64,000 nucleotides of DNA from DASWJZ01 sp963720705 (GCA_963720705.1 CAVRGJ010000003.1:124001-188000), one strand, 5' to 3'. Shown: positions 33,103 through 42,908, counted from the first letter of the stretch. Translations and numbers: made by a program. The notes: generated by a model from the letters alone, not told the origin.

Positions 33103-35193
33103 TTATTCGGCCGCCTCCGCCGTCGGACCGAGATGCATCGCCGAGCATTCGGCAAGTATCTGCGACGCGCGTGCGATCGGGTTGGTCAGATAGAAATCGC
33201 GGATCGGGCTCTCAAACGCCGCGCCGCCGATTGCTCCGCCTAATGCGGCGACGCGCTCGATGTCACCGCGCGCGCCGGGCTGGATCTGGTCGACGGCGGC
33301 GAAAAGCGGATGCGCCTGGTAGAGGTGGGCGCGAAGCTGCGCCAGGCTGTCGAAGGGAAGTGTCTTGCCGATGACGCCCGAAAGTGCGCGCAGGATGGAC
33401 CAGTCCTCTCGCGCGTCGCCGGGCGGAAACGCAGCGCGATTGGCGATCTGCACGCGCCCCTCGGTGTTCACGTAAGTCCCTGATTTTTCGGTGTAAGCGG
33501 CGCCCGGCAGGATGACGTCGGCGCGATGCGCGCCTTGGTCGCCATGCGTGCCGACGTAGACGACGAACGGCCCTTCGGGGACGGCAACCTCGTCGACACC
33601 GAGCAGGAAGAGCACGTCGAGCTTGGCCGCGCCCGACACGATCTCGTGCGCCCCGACGCCGCCTTTGCCCGGCACGAAACCGAGGTCGAGCGCGCCGACC
33701 CGCGCGGCCGCCGTATGGAGCACCGAGAAGCCGTTCCACCCATCCGTCACCGCACCGACATCGAGCGCGAGCTTCGCCGCGGCGGAAAGGATCGCGAGGC
33801 CGTGCTCTCGCGTGAGCGCGCCTTGCCCTATGATGATGAGCGGCTGCTTTGCGGCCTTAAGCTTCTCGTAAAAAGCGCCCTCGCCGGCAACGAGCCGCGA
33901 CAGTGAATCCGGGCCGGCGCCGATGTGCTCGAAGGCGTAAGTCAGGTCGGCGCTCTCGCCGATAACCCCCACGGGGAACCCGCCCATGCGCCAGCGCTTG
34001 CGGATGCGCGCGTTCAGGACCGGCGCTTCCTTGCGCGGGTTCGCGCCGACGATCAGCACTGCGTCGGCACTCTCGATACCGGCGACCGTGGAATTGAAAA
34101 TGTAGCTGCCGCGGCCGAGGGAGGGGTCGAGCGCCGTGCCGTCCTGCCGGCCGTCGACGTTTTCCGAACCGAGCGCCTGCATCAGAAGCTTCAGCGCGTA
34201 GATCTCCTCCACGCTCGCGAGATCGCCGGCAAGCGCGCCAATCTTTGCGCCGGAGGTGGCGGCAACGCGCTTGGCGATCGCGGCAAACGCCTCCTGCCAA
34301 TTTGCACTGCTGAGCCGGCCGTTCTCCCGGAGATAGGGCTGATCGAGGCGCTGCACCCCGAGCCCGTCGACGCAATAGCGCGTCTTGTCGGAGATCCACT
34401 CCTCGTTCACCGCCTCGTTCAACCGGGGCAGGATGCGCATCACCGCCTTGCCGCGCGCGTCAACGCGAATGTTGGAGCCGAGCGCGTCCATCACGTCGAC
34501 CGATTCCGTCTTCGAGAGCTCCCAGGGCCGCGCCTTGAACGCGTAGGGCTTTGAGGTGAGCGCGCCGACCGGGCAGAGGTCGACAACGTTCGCCTGCAGC
34601 TCCGAGGTCATCGAGCGTTCGAGGTAGGTGGTGATTTCCATGTCCTCGCCGCGGCCGGTCGCGCCGAGCTCAGACACGCCCGCCACCTCAGTGGAAAAGC
34701 GGATGCAGCGCGTGCAATGGATGCAGCGCGTCATGATCGTTTTCACCAAGGGGCCTATATATTTGTCCTCGACCGCGCGCTTGTTCTCCTTGAAGCGCGA
34801 TGAATCGACGCCGTAGGCCATCGCCTGGTCCTGCAGGTCGCATTCGCCGCCCTGGTCGCAGATCGGACAGTCGAGCGGGTGGTTGATGAGCAGGAACTCC
34901 ATCACCCCTTCGCGCGCCTTCTTGGTGAGCTTGGAGCGCGTCAGCACTTCCGGCGGCTCGCCGTTCGGGCCGGGGCGGCAGTCGCGCACGCCCCAGGCGC
35001 AGGAAGCGACCGGCTTCGGCGCGCCCTTCAACTCCACCAGGCACATTCGGCAATTGCCGGCGATCGACAGCCGCTCGTGGAAGCAGAAGCGCGGAATCTC
35101 CGCTCCCGCCTCCTCGCACGCTTGCAGCAGCGTGTAGTGAGCCGGAACCTCGACTTCCTTGCCGTCGACAATGAGCTTGCGAAGGTCTGCCAT
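33103..35193 (-). CDS. nuoG: NADH-quinone oxidoreductase subunit G
   Basis: The largest peripheral subunit (696 residues), carrying iron-sulphur clusters. Near the N-terminus lie the 2Fe-2S motif (CFHERLSIAGNCRMCLVE and the later Cys in SCAWGV), the His-Cys3 cluster N5 (HPLDCPICDQGGECDLQ) and cluster N4 (TRCIHCTRC and VDLCPVGALT). A molybdopterin-oxidoreductase-like domain without a cofactor fills the rest. Length matches the alphaproteobacterial and mitochondrial 75-kDa type; the extra cluster N7 is not seen. An unknown small gene separates it from nuoF. Confidence 0.96.
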   Translation of the reverse strand: MADLRKLIVDGKEVEVPAHYTLLQACEEAGAEIPRFCFHERLSIAGNCRMCLVELKGAPKPVASCAWGVRDCRPGPNGEPPEVLTRSKLTKKAREGVMEFLLINHPLDCPICDQGGECDLQDQAMAYGVDSSRFKENKRAVEDKYIGPLVKTIMTRCIHCTRCIRFSTEVAGVSELGATGRGEDMEITTYLERSMTSELQANVVDLCPVGALTSKPYAFKARPWELSKTESVDVMDALGSNIRVDARGKAVMRILPRLNEAVNEEWISDKTRYCVDGLGVQRLDQPYLRENGRLSSANWQEAFAAIAKRVAATSGAKIGALAGDLASVEEIYALKLLMQALGSENVDGRQDGTALDPSLGRGSYIFNSTVAGIESADAVLIVGANPRKEAPVLNARIRKRWRMGGFPVGVIGESADLTYAFEHIGAGPDSLSRLVAGEGAFYEKLKAAKQPLIIIGQGALTREHGLAILSAAAKLALDVGAVTDGWNGFSVLHTAAARVGALDLGFVPGKGGVGAHEIVSGAAKLDVLFLLGVDEVAVPEGPFVVYVGTHGDQGAHRADVILPGAAYTEKSGTYVNTEGRVQIANRAAFPPGDAREDWSILRALSGVIGKTLPFDSLAQLRAHLYQAHPLFAAVDQIQPGARGDIERVAALGGAIGGAAFESPIRDFYLTNPIARASQILAECSAMHLGPTAEAAE

Positions 35194-35214
35194 CCCGGTC
35201 CTCGCTTCGCCGAC

Positions 35215-35697
35215 TTAGGCGAAGATCACCTGCCCCGGCCCCGTCTGTGCGATCGCCGCGAGCTCCTTGGCCGAGAAGCTGCCGCTGTTGTTGATCTTGA
35301 GATGCGCGTCGGCGGTGACGTTCTCCGCGAGGAGCGCGAGCTCGTCCGATGTGTATCGCGATCCGTCCAGCTCAAGGCTCGCGCCGTTCTGCACAATCGC
35401 GACGAGGTCGCGCGTCGCCAGCTCGTCGATGCTTTGCGCCTCAGGATTTGCCGACTCCGCCGCCGCCTCAATGGGCTCCGGCACTTCCGGCAGCGTCAGC
35501 CCGGCCGGCGCCACGTCCGCGACCTCCTCCACCATCGTCTCAAGGATTGTCCGCGCGCGCGTTTCAAGCAGCGGCGCGCTCGGGCGCACCCGCTTCGCCT
35601 TCTGCGTGCGCTCCAACGGGCGCCGCTTCGCTCCGGTCTTGGGCATCATTCCTCCGTCTCGATAGTTGGTTTTTGCCTGTTCCGTGCGAGCGAACAT
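35215..35697 (-). CDS. Hypothetical protein encoded between nuoF and nuoG
   Basis: A 160-residue protein that I do not recognise by name. The start at ATG 35695-35697 is supported by GGAG five bases upstream, overlapping the nuoF stop, so it is coupled to nuoF. An internal ATG pair at 35646/35649 follows a second GGAGGA and is an alternative. The N-terminal third is basic (KTGAKRRPLERTQKAKRVR); the middle is Pro/Glu-rich. The last ~65 residues hold two or three copies of a beta-alpha pattern of the form LxLxG-x4-TSDELAxLA, then LKINNSGSFSAKELAAIAQ, then QVIF. Similar repeats occur in other hypothetical alphaproteobacterial proteins, by memory. A complex I assembly or accessory role is a guess from position. 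Confidence 0.75.
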   Translation of the reverse strand: MFARTEQAKTNYRDGGMMPKTGAKRRPLERTQKAKRVRPSAPLLETRARTILETMVEEVADVAPAGLTLPEVPEPIEAAAESANPEAQSIDELATRDLVAIVQNGASLELDGSRYTSDELALLAENVTADAHLKINNSGSFSAKELAAIAQTGPGQVIFA

Positions 35698-35699
35698 TT

Positions 35700-37003
<1,304 letters not shown>

Positions 37004-37005
37004 CG

Positions 37006-37938
37006 TCAGCTATCCCCCCCGCCTTCGCTGGCCGCCAGCTTGCGGGCCTGGCCGACCCAGTCTTCCCGCCCGACCCGGCCATGGAACGACAAATGCTCGT
37101 CGACCCACGCGATCTCCGCCTCCGTCCACGCGGCGATCTGCGCGAAATGAAACACGCCGAGATCGTGCAGGCGCTTCTCGTTGACCGGCCCAATGCCGGA
37201 GATATGGGTCAGATCGTCCGGCTTGCCGCCGCGCGGCTCGGCCAGCGGGGCCGGCTTCGCCGGCTTCGCATGCGCTACCGCTAAGGCTACCGCTGCGCCG
37301 TTCGACGCCCCATTGGGCGGCAGGTCGTCCGCAGCGTATTCGATCTCGGTCAGCGAGGTGAGCCCCGTGATCGGCATCGAATGCTGGCGCCCGTTTTGCG
37401 GGCCGGGCGTCGGCGTCTCGCCGCGCTCGAAGGCGTCGAGCAGGGACCCGAATATCTCCGGCGTCAGGTCTTCATAAGTGTCCTTCGACACCTGGATCAT
37501 CGGTGCGTTCACGCAGGCGCCGAGGCACTCCACTTCTTCCCAGGACAACGCGCCGTCGGCGGAGAGGTGGTGCGGATCGTGATGGATGCGCCTCTTGCAG
37601 ATATCGATCAGCTCACCCGCGCCCCGAAGCATGCAGGGCGTCGTGCCGCAGACCTCGATGTGCGCCTTCGCCCCGACCGGCTCGAGGTGGAACATCGTGT
37701 AGAAGGTCGCGACCTCAAGCACGCGGATCAGCGGCATGCCGAGCATTTTGGCCACCGTCTCGATCGCGGGCTTGGTGACCCAGCCTTCCTGCTCCTGCGC
37801 CCGCCAGAGAAGCGAGATCACTGCGGAAGCTTGGCGGCCCTCCGGGAACTTGGCGATTTCGCGCTCCGCCCAGGCCCGATTTTCGGCCGTGAAGGCAAAG
37901 GCATCGGGCTGCGTCTCAGCGAGGCGGCGCGCGGCCAT
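37006..37938 (-). CDS. nuoE: NADH-quinone oxidoreductase subunit E with C-terminal helix-hairpin-helix extension
   Basis: NuoE carries 2Fe-2S cluster N1a beside NuoF. The start at ATG 37936-37938 gives 310 residues. Residues about 1-180 are the thioredoxin-like NuoE domain with the cluster motif CGTTPCMLRGA...CLGACVNAP. After a Pro/Ala-rich linker, the last ~65 residues form a helix-hairpin-helix-like domain (DDLTHISGIGPVNEKRLHDLGV, then HFAQIAAWTEAEIAWVDEHL). E. coli NuoE has only 166 residues. This extension is known in rhizobial NuoE proteins and resembles domains found at the ends of ribosomal L21 and other rhizobial proteins; its role is unknown. It ends 2 bases before nuoF. Confidence 0.94.
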   Translation of the reverse strand: MAARRLAETQPDAFAFTAENRAWAEREIAKFPEGRQASAVISLLWRAQEQEGWVTKPAIETVAKMLGMPLIRVLEVATFYTMFHLEPVGAKAHIEVCGTTPCMLRGAGELIDICKRRIHHDPHHLSADGALSWEEVECLGACVNAPMIQVSKDTYEDLTPEIFGSLLDAFERGETPTPGPQNGRQHSMPITGLTSLTEIEYAADDLPPNGASNGAAVALAVAHAKPAKPAPLAEPRGGKPDDLTHISGIGPVNEKRLHDLGVFHFAQIAAWTEAEIAWVDEHLSFHGRVGREDWVGQARKLAASEGGGDS

Positions 37939-38110
37939 AACTTTCGTCGTCCGTTGCGATTCTAAGGGTCGTCTCGGGATTGGAGCGGTTCTAGCATTTC
38001 GGCTCAGAAAGGCCAGCCCCGGCACCGCGACAGATTCCGCAGCCTCCGGGATGAATTCCCGTCAAGCCACTCATGTTGCATGGAAAAAACGGCGGAGGGC
38101 TGCCGCTCAC

Positions 38111-39302
38111 CTAGCGATCCACCTCGCCGAACACGATGTCGAGGCTGCCGAGGACGGCGGAGATGTCGGCGAGCATGTGCCCGCGGCAGATGTAGTCCAT
38201 CGCCTGCAAATGCGCGAAGCCGGGCGCGCGGATCTTGCAGCGGTAGGGCTTGTTCGTACCGTCCGACACCAGATAGACGCCGAACTCGCCCTTCGGCGCT
38301 TCGACCGCAGCGTAGACCTCACCCTCCGGCACGTGGAAGCCTTCGGTGTAGAGCTTGAAGTGATGGATCAGCGACTCCATCGAGCGCTTCATGTCGGCGC
38401 GCTTCGGCGGCACGATCTTGTTGTCGACAACCGAGACCGGACCGGCGTTCTCCGCCGAGGATAGCTTCTCGACGCATTGCTTCATGATGCGCGTCGCCTC
38501 GCGCATCTCGATCATCCGGATCAGGTAGCGGTCGTAGTTGTCGCCGTTCTTTCCGACTGGGATGTCGAATTCCATCTCGTCGTAGCACTCGTAGGGCTGC
38601 GCCTTGCGGAGGTCCCAGGCGGCGCCCGAGCCGCGCACCATCACGCCGGAGAATCCGCGCCGCCACGCCTCGTCGAGCGGCACGACGCCGATGTCGACGT
38701 TGCGCTGCTTGAAGATGCGGTTATCGGTGAGCAGGCTCTCGATGTCGTCGCAGATTTTCAGAAATGGGTCGCAGAACGCGCCGATGTCGTCGACGAGCTT
38801 GGGCGGCAGGTCCTGGTGCACTCCGCCCGGGCGGAAATAGGCGGCGTGCATCCGGCTACCGGACGCGCGCTCGTAGAAGACCATCAGCTTCTCACGCTCT
38901 TCAAAACCCCAGAGCGGCGGCGTCAGCGCGCCGATGTCGAGCGCCTGCGTGGTGACGTTCAGGAGGTGCGAGAGGAGCCGCCCGATCTCGCAATAAAGCA
39001 CGCGGATCAACTGCCCGCGCCGCGGCACCTCAATGCCGAGAAGCCGCTCCGTCGCTAGACAAAAGGCGTGCTCCTGGTTCATCGGCGCGACGTAATCGAG
39101 CCGATCGAAGTACGGCATCGCCTGCAGATAGGTCTTGTATTCGATCAGCTTCTCGGTGCCGCGGTGAAGCAGCCCGATATGCGGATCGAACTCTTTCGAC
39201 GACCTCGCCATTGAGCTCCAACACAAGCCGCAGGACGCCGTGAGCAGCGGGATGCTGGGGTCCAAAGTTGATATTGAAATTGCGAACGTCGGCTTCAGGC
39301 AT
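38111..39302 (-). CDS. nuoD: NADH-quinone oxidoreductase subunit D (frameshifted)
   Basis: NuoD, the 49-kDa subunit, forms the quinone-binding pocket with NuoB. It starts at ATG 39300-39302 (MPEADVRNFNINFGPQHPAAHG, with the conserved His pair). The frame holds to LNGEVVERV, then an extra base in the AA at 39189-39190 (GTTC where GTC is expected on the coding strand) shifts it. The second frame continues exactly with DPHIGLLHRGTEKLIEYKT and runs to the normal end (VFGEVDR). Removing one base gives about 396 residues, the family length. As the residues on both sides join perfectly, sequencing error is likely. The start overlaps the nuoC stop by 8 bases. Confidence 0.9.
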
Positions 39303-39918
39303 CAGTCTTCTTCTCGTCCCCCGGCAAAACGTAGTCCGTACCTTCCCACGGCGACAGGAAATCGAAGCTGCGGAACTCCTGCGGGAGCTTCACCGGCTCG
39401 TAGACCACGCGCTTCTGCTCGGTGTCGTAGCGCACCTCGACGAAACCGGTGAGCGGGAAGTCCTTGCGGAGCGGATGCCCGCGGAAGCCGTAATCGGTGA
39501 GGATGCGGCGGAAATCCGGGTTGCCTGAGAAGAGGATGCCGTAGAGGTCGTAGGCCTCGCGCTCAAACCACGTCGCGCCCGGAAAGACTTCGCTGATGGA
39601 GGGAACGGCCGTGTCCGCGTCGGTCTCCACTTTGATGCGCACGCGGTGGTTCTTGGTCGGGCTTAGGAAGTGATAGACGACATCGAAGCGCTTCTCGCGC
39701 TCCGGCCAGTCAACTCCGCAGATATCGATGAAGGAGACGAACCTGAGCTCCGGGTCATCGCGAAGAGCCGCAACCACCTCGACGATCTGCTCCGCCGCGA
39801 CGCTGATCGTCAGCTCCTCGAAGGCGATCTGTTGAGAAAGGACACGCGCGCCGAGGACTTCGCCCACGCGCGCGGCGATCTCGGCGAGTCCGCGCTTCGC
39901 GGGCGAGAACGCGTTCAT
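39295..39918 (-). CDS. nuoC: NADH-quinone oxidoreductase subunit C
   Basis: NuoC, the 30-kDa subunit, helps scaffold the hydrogenase-like module. The start at ATG 39916-39918 (MNAFSPAKRG) gives 207 residues. Typical segments are FVSFIDICGVDWPEREKRFDVVYHFLS, the ATWFEREAYDLYGI motif, and RRILTDYGFRGHPLRKDFPLTGF. It is separate from nuoD, as in most alphaproteobacteria, rather than fused as in E. coli. It lies 4 bases after nuoB. Confidence 0.96.
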   Translation of the reverse strand: MNAFSPAKRGLAEIAARVGEVLGARVLSQQIAFEELTISVAAEQIVEVVAALRDDPELRFVSFIDICGVDWPEREKRFDVVYHFLSPTKNHRVRIKVETDADTAVPSISEVFPGATWFEREAYDLYGILFSGNPDFRRILTDYGFRGHPLRKDFPLTGFVEVRYDTEQKRVVYEPVKLPQEFRSFDFLSPWEGTDYVLPGDEKKTDA

Positions 39919-39922
39919 GGCG

Positions 39923-40486
39923 CTAGCGCTCGATCGTCCCGGTGCGGCGGATCTTCCTCTGCAGGAGAAGCACGCCATAGAGCAGCGCTTCCGCCGTCGG
40001 CGGACAGCCCGGCACGTAGATGTCGATCGGCAGCACGCGGTCGCAGCCGCGCACCACCGAATAGGAATAGTGATAGTAGCCGCCGCCGTTCGCGCACGAG
40101 CCCATGGAGATCACGTAGCGCGGCTCCGGCATCTGGTCGTAGACCTTGCGGATTGCCGGCGCCATCTTGTTGGTGAGCGTGCCGGCGACGATCATCACAT
40201 CGGATTGCCGGGGCGAAGCGCGCGGCGCGAAGCCGAAGCGCTCAACGTCGTAGCGCGGCATCGAGAGCTGGATCATCTCCACCGCGCAGCAGGCGAGGCC
40301 GAACGTCATCCACATGAGCGAGCCGGTGCGCGCCCAGGTGATGAGCTCGTCGGTGGACGTGACCAGCCAGCCCTTGTCGGCGAGATCGCTGTTGACCTCG
40401 GAGAAGAACGGATCGCGCGCGGCGCCCGGCGTCGCGCCGCCGGATACGGCAGGCGCAAGCGGAGTGCCGGCTCCGATCAATCCCAT
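39923..40486 (-). CDS. nuoB: NADH-quinone oxidoreductase subunit B
   Basis: NuoB (PSST) holds cluster N2, which reduces quinone. The start at ATG 40484-40486 gives 187 residues. Cluster ligands are seen in FGLACCAVEMIQL (adjacent Cys), MGSCANGGGYYHYS and YVPGCPPTAEALL. The first ~35 residues are a variable extension with no known function. It overlaps the nuoA end by 10 bases. Confidence 0.96.
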   Translation of the reverse strand: MGLIGAGTPLAPAVSGGATPGAARDPFFSEVNSDLADKGWLVTSTDELITWARTGSLMWMTFGLACCAVEMIQLSMPRYDVERFGFAPRASPRQSDVMIVAGTLTNKMAPAIRKVYDQMPEPRYVISMGSCANGGGYYHYSYSVVRGCDRVLPIDIYVPGCPPTAEALLYGVLLLQRKIRRTGTIER

Positions 40487-40842
40487 TCGAGCGCGCCCTT
40501 CTTCCATTCGTAGATGAATCCGATCGTGAGCACTGCGAGGAACGCCATGATAGAGCCGAGTCCGAACCATCCGACCGACTTGAACACGACCACCCACGGG
40601 AACAGGAATGCCACTTCTAGGTCGAAGATGATGAAGAGGATGGCGACCAGATAGAAGCGTACGTCGAACTTCATCCGCGCGTCGTCGAACGCCGCAAAGC
40701 CGCACTCATAAGCGGAAAGCTTCTCCGAATCCGGCTGCCTGTAGGCGACGATGAAGGGCACAACGAGAAGCGCGAGCCCGATAGCGAGCGCGACGCCGAT
40801 GAAGATCACGATCGGCAGGTAGCTCTGAAGCAGTGCTTCCAT
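40477..40842 (-). CDS. nuoA: NADH-quinone oxidoreductase subunit A
   Basis: A three-helix membrane subunit (121 residues) next to NuoH. The loop between helices 1 and 2 carries KLSAYECGFAAFDDARMKFDVRFYLVAILFIIFDLEVAFL (split by the second helix), with the conserved Glu-Cys-Gly and Asp-Leu-Glu motifs. It is the first gene of the nuo operon; the sequence upstream contains a promoter candidate. Confidence 0.96.
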   Translation of the reverse strand: MEALLQSYLPIVIFIGVALAIGLALLVVPFIVAYRQPDSEKLSAYECGFAAFDDARMKFDVRFYLVAILFIIFDLEVAFLFPWVVVFKSVGWFGLGSIMAFLAVLTIGFIYEWKKGALEWD

Positions 40843-40883
40843 CTCGACACCGAGGCCAGGGGGAAATGGCGTTGCTGCGCCGC

Positions 40884-40912
40884 GTCATACCGGCCCTTCG
40901 GCCCGACCACAA
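40884..40912 (-). promoter_or_regulatory. Candidate sigma-70 promoter for the nuo operon
   Basis: On the minus strand TTGTGG (40907-40912) and TATGAC (40884-40889) are 17 bases apart, with a start expected near 40877 and a leader of about 35 bases before nuoA. The match is moderate. No other better candidate was seen in the 140 bases upstream of nuoA. Confidence 0.45.
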
Positions 40913-40981
40913 GCGGGCCGAACACGACCCGCGTTTGCTTACCCGCGGATCGGCCCCATGCCAGGCGTTCCGCCAAGCTGA

Positions 40982-41212
40982 CTATGGGCAGATCGGCGAG
41001 CCGGGGCTGCAATACGGGAGCGGTGTCGCGGGGCCGCTCGGCGGCAAAGGCCGCAATCCCTCGTCGACGTCCTTGCGCTGTTGGACGACATCGCTCGACA
41101 GGACCGCGAAGTCGCGCAGCCCGTCGACATCTGCCGCCCATGCGACGGACGGCGCCGCGAAGGCCGTCATGATCGCCAACCCGGCCCCAAGCGCCCGCAT
41201 CATCGAATCCAT
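40982..41212 (-). CDS. Possible small secreted protein upstream of nuoA
   Basis: A 76-residue open frame beginning MDSMMRALGAGLAIMTAF, which reads like a signal peptide cleaved after SVAWA, leaving a mature chain of about 50 residues. That chain ends with a Pro-rich tail carrying two Cys (PYCSPGSPICP). The ribosome-binding site is weak (GGGCGGG 6 bases upstream). It is not known to me. A signal peptide this good rarely arises by chance, but high GC makes spurious frames common. If it is not real, 40843-41340 holds only the nuo promoter. Confidence 0.4.
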   Translation of the reverse strand: MDSMMRALGAGLAIMTAFAAPSVAWAADVDGLRDFAVLSSDVVQQRKDVDEGLRPLPPSGPATPLPYCSPGSPICP

Positions 41213-41340
41213 CCGTTACCCGCCCACGTGTCGGCGAAACCATGCCCGACCAGGCCGGGCCGCACAAGCGAAAGTCGAATGAACACGGTTTTGGCGGCAT
41301 TCCGCCGATCAATTCCGCGCGACAGCCATGGCGGAAAATG

Positions 41341-41417
41341 GCGGGAGTGACGGGGCTCGAACCCGCGACCTCCGGCGTGACAGGCCGGCACTCTAACCAA
41401 CTGAGCTACACCCCCGC
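41341..41417 (-). tRNA. tRNA-Asp (anticodon GTC)
   Basis: On the minus strand the 77-base sequence starts GCGGGGGTGTAGCTCAGTTG and folds as a cloverleaf: acceptor GCGGGGG/CTCCCGC (one G-T pair), D-arm, anticodon stem CCGGC with loop CTGTCAC (anticodon GTC), and T-arm CGGGTTCGAGCCCCG. CCA is not encoded. Confidence 0.96.
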
Positions 41418-41512
41418 GGATCGCCGGAAACCCCGGCGCCGGGAGCAGGCGAGATAGGATGGCCGTCGACTCGTGTCAAGGAAGACGGGCCGCGGGGCGC
41501 CGCGGCCCGCTG

Positions 41513-42289
41513 CTATTCGACGTTCGGCTGCAGTGCCACGAGCCGGCCGTTCACCTGCGGCCGCTGGGGGATGAACTGGCCGTCCGTGCCAAGCCCGCCT
41601 GCGCCATTGTTATTCACGAGCGTGTTGTTGCCGTAGCCGCTCAGCACGTAGCCCAGCATGAACGCCGATATCCCGTAGCCGCGGTTCGAGGCGATCATGT
41701 TGCCGAGCAAGGTGGCGCCCTTCACGTCGATGCCGTCGTCGTGGTTCAGCGCAACGACATTTCCCTCGATCAGGCAGAACTGGCAGCTCAGGCCGTAATT
41801 GTTGTTGTAGGAGATGTTATTGTCGACCACGCGCGCATAGGTGCCGGCCGAGACCCCGAGGCCGTTCCCCACGATCCGCATGCCGGAAACCGTCCAGAAG
41901 CGGCCGACCGAGTGGCTGTCGATCGCGAAGAGCGGGAACCCGGTGATAACGCCGTCCCTGATCTCGATTGAGTCGTGCGACGAGATGATGCCGGTCGCCC
42001 CCTCGCCTGCGCCCCGCAATGTGAAGCCGTCGAAGTCGAGCGTCACGTCATCCGAATCGATCACGACGCCGTCGCTGCCGGGCGGAGCGTCGAGGTTACC
42101 AACGATTCGGTATCGGCCTGGCGCTGAAATCGTGATTGGAAAGCCGGGTTCGTCGCCTGCGGTGATTCCGCCAGCAAGCGCGGTGTCTTGCGAGATGAGA
42201 ATCTCGCCGGCAAAGGCGGGCGCCCCTGCGAGAGTCCCTAGAGATATCGCCAAGCCGGCGAGACCTATCAACGAAGCCTTCGACAACAT
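41513..42289 (-). CDS. Secreted right-handed beta-helix protein
   Basis: A 258-residue protein with a signal peptide (about 1-27, ending APAFA). The remainder has the repetitive short-strand pattern of a parallel beta-helix: GVVIDSDDVTLDFDGFTLRG, IEIRDGVITGF, MRIVGNGLGVSAG, ARVVDNNISYNNNYGL, CLIEGNVVALNHDDGIDVKG, LLGNMIASNRGYGI. Two Cys occur close together (LSCQFCL). It is a solitary, plausibly periplasmic or surface protein between two tRNA genes. Similar folds serve pectin lyases, carbohydrate binding or NosD-like copper chaperones, but no catalytic set is visible, so the function is unknown. Confidence 0.8.
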   Translation of the reverse strand: MLSKASLIGLAGLAISLGTLAGAPAFAGEILISQDTALAGGITAGDEPGFPITISAPGRYRIVGNLDAPPGSDGVVIDSDDVTLDFDGFTLRGAGEGATGIISSHDSIEIRDGVITGFPLFAIDSHSVGRFWTVSGMRIVGNGLGVSAGTYARVVDNNISYNNNYGLSCQFCLIEGNVVALNHDDGIDVKGATLLGNMIASNRGYGISAFMLGYVLSGYGNNTLVNNNGAGGLGTDGQFIPQRPQVNGRLVALQPNVE

Positions 42290-42393
42290 AATCTGTCTCC
42301 AGGTTCCACGGCCGCCGGCGTGCCGCCCCTTTGTTCGGCGGATGCACGGCTTTCTTGCCTTGCCCCGCGGCTGACGTTTCTTCGGCGGCTGTG

Positions 42394-42470
42394 TGGTGGG
42401 CGGTGAGAGGTTCGAACTCCCGACCCCCTGGGTGTAAACCAGGTGCTCTGACCAGCTGAGCTAACCGCCC
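42394..42470 (-). tRNA. tRNA-Val (anticodon TAC)
   Basis: The minus strand begins GGGCGGTTAGCTCAGCTGGT and ends ACCGCCCACCA, so CCA is encoded. The anticodon stem CCTGG/CCAGG encloses TTTACAC with anticodon TAC. The T-arm GGGAGTTCGAACCTCTC is present. Total length 77 bases including CCA. Confidence 0.96.
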
Positions 42471-42585
42471 GGTCGCGCGAATCTAGTCTGGAAGGTTTGT
42501 AAAGTCATGGCCGAGCGGCCGTCACCGTCGGCAAAAAGGCGGGCTCGCGCCAAACCGAGGCGACACACTGCTCGCCTCATAAGCG

Positions 42586-42608
42586 AAAGCCCCGCGTCGC
42601 GGGGCTTT
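42586..42608 (-). terminator. Intrinsic terminator after hupB
   Basis: AAAGCCCCGCG-T-CGCGGGGCTTT forms a strong GC stem about 25 bases after the hupB stop. On the minus strand it is followed by TTTCGCTT. It should end hupB transcription before tRNA-Val. Confidence 0.7.
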
Positions 42609-42632
42609 GTGCAACTTTAGAATGCGAACCGC

Positions 42633-42908
42633 TTAGGGGTTAAGCGTGTCCTTCAGGCCCTTGCCCGGCTTGAACTTGGCCTGGTTGGAAGCCTTGATCT
42701 GCATGGGTGCGCCCGTCTGCGGGTTACGCCCGGTGCTCGCCGCACGGCGGGAGACCGTGAAGTTGCCAAAGCCGAGGACGCGCACCTCCTGCCCCGTCTT
42801 GAGCGAATCGGTGATGCAGCCGAAGACCGCTTCGACAGCCTGGGTCGCCGCTGCTTTCGACATGCCGGTCTTGTCCGCTACTGCGGCAGCAAGGTCGCCC
42901 TTGTTCAT
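42633..42908 (-). CDS. hupB: HU-family DNA-binding protein
   Basis: HU compacts and bends DNA as a dimer. The 91-residue protein starts MNKGDLAAAVADKTGMSK and contains the DNA-arm signature GFGNFTVSRRAASTGRNPQTG. The start has AGGAGA about 7 bases upstream. It lies 148 bases after lon, behind lon's own terminator and a 30-bp palindrome, so it is probably transcribed from its own promoter. The lon-hupB order is widely conserved. Confidence 0.96.
   Translation of the reverse strand: MNKGDLAAAVADKTGMSKAAATQAVEAVFGCITDSLKTGQEVRVLGFGNFTVSRRAASTGRNPQTGAPMQIKASNQAKFKPGKGLKDTLNP

Noticed and set aside
41242..41457. Plus-strand frame containing GVTGLEPATSGVTGRHSNQ
   Set aside because: It is the antisense of tRNA-Asp at 41341-41417, a common misannotation.
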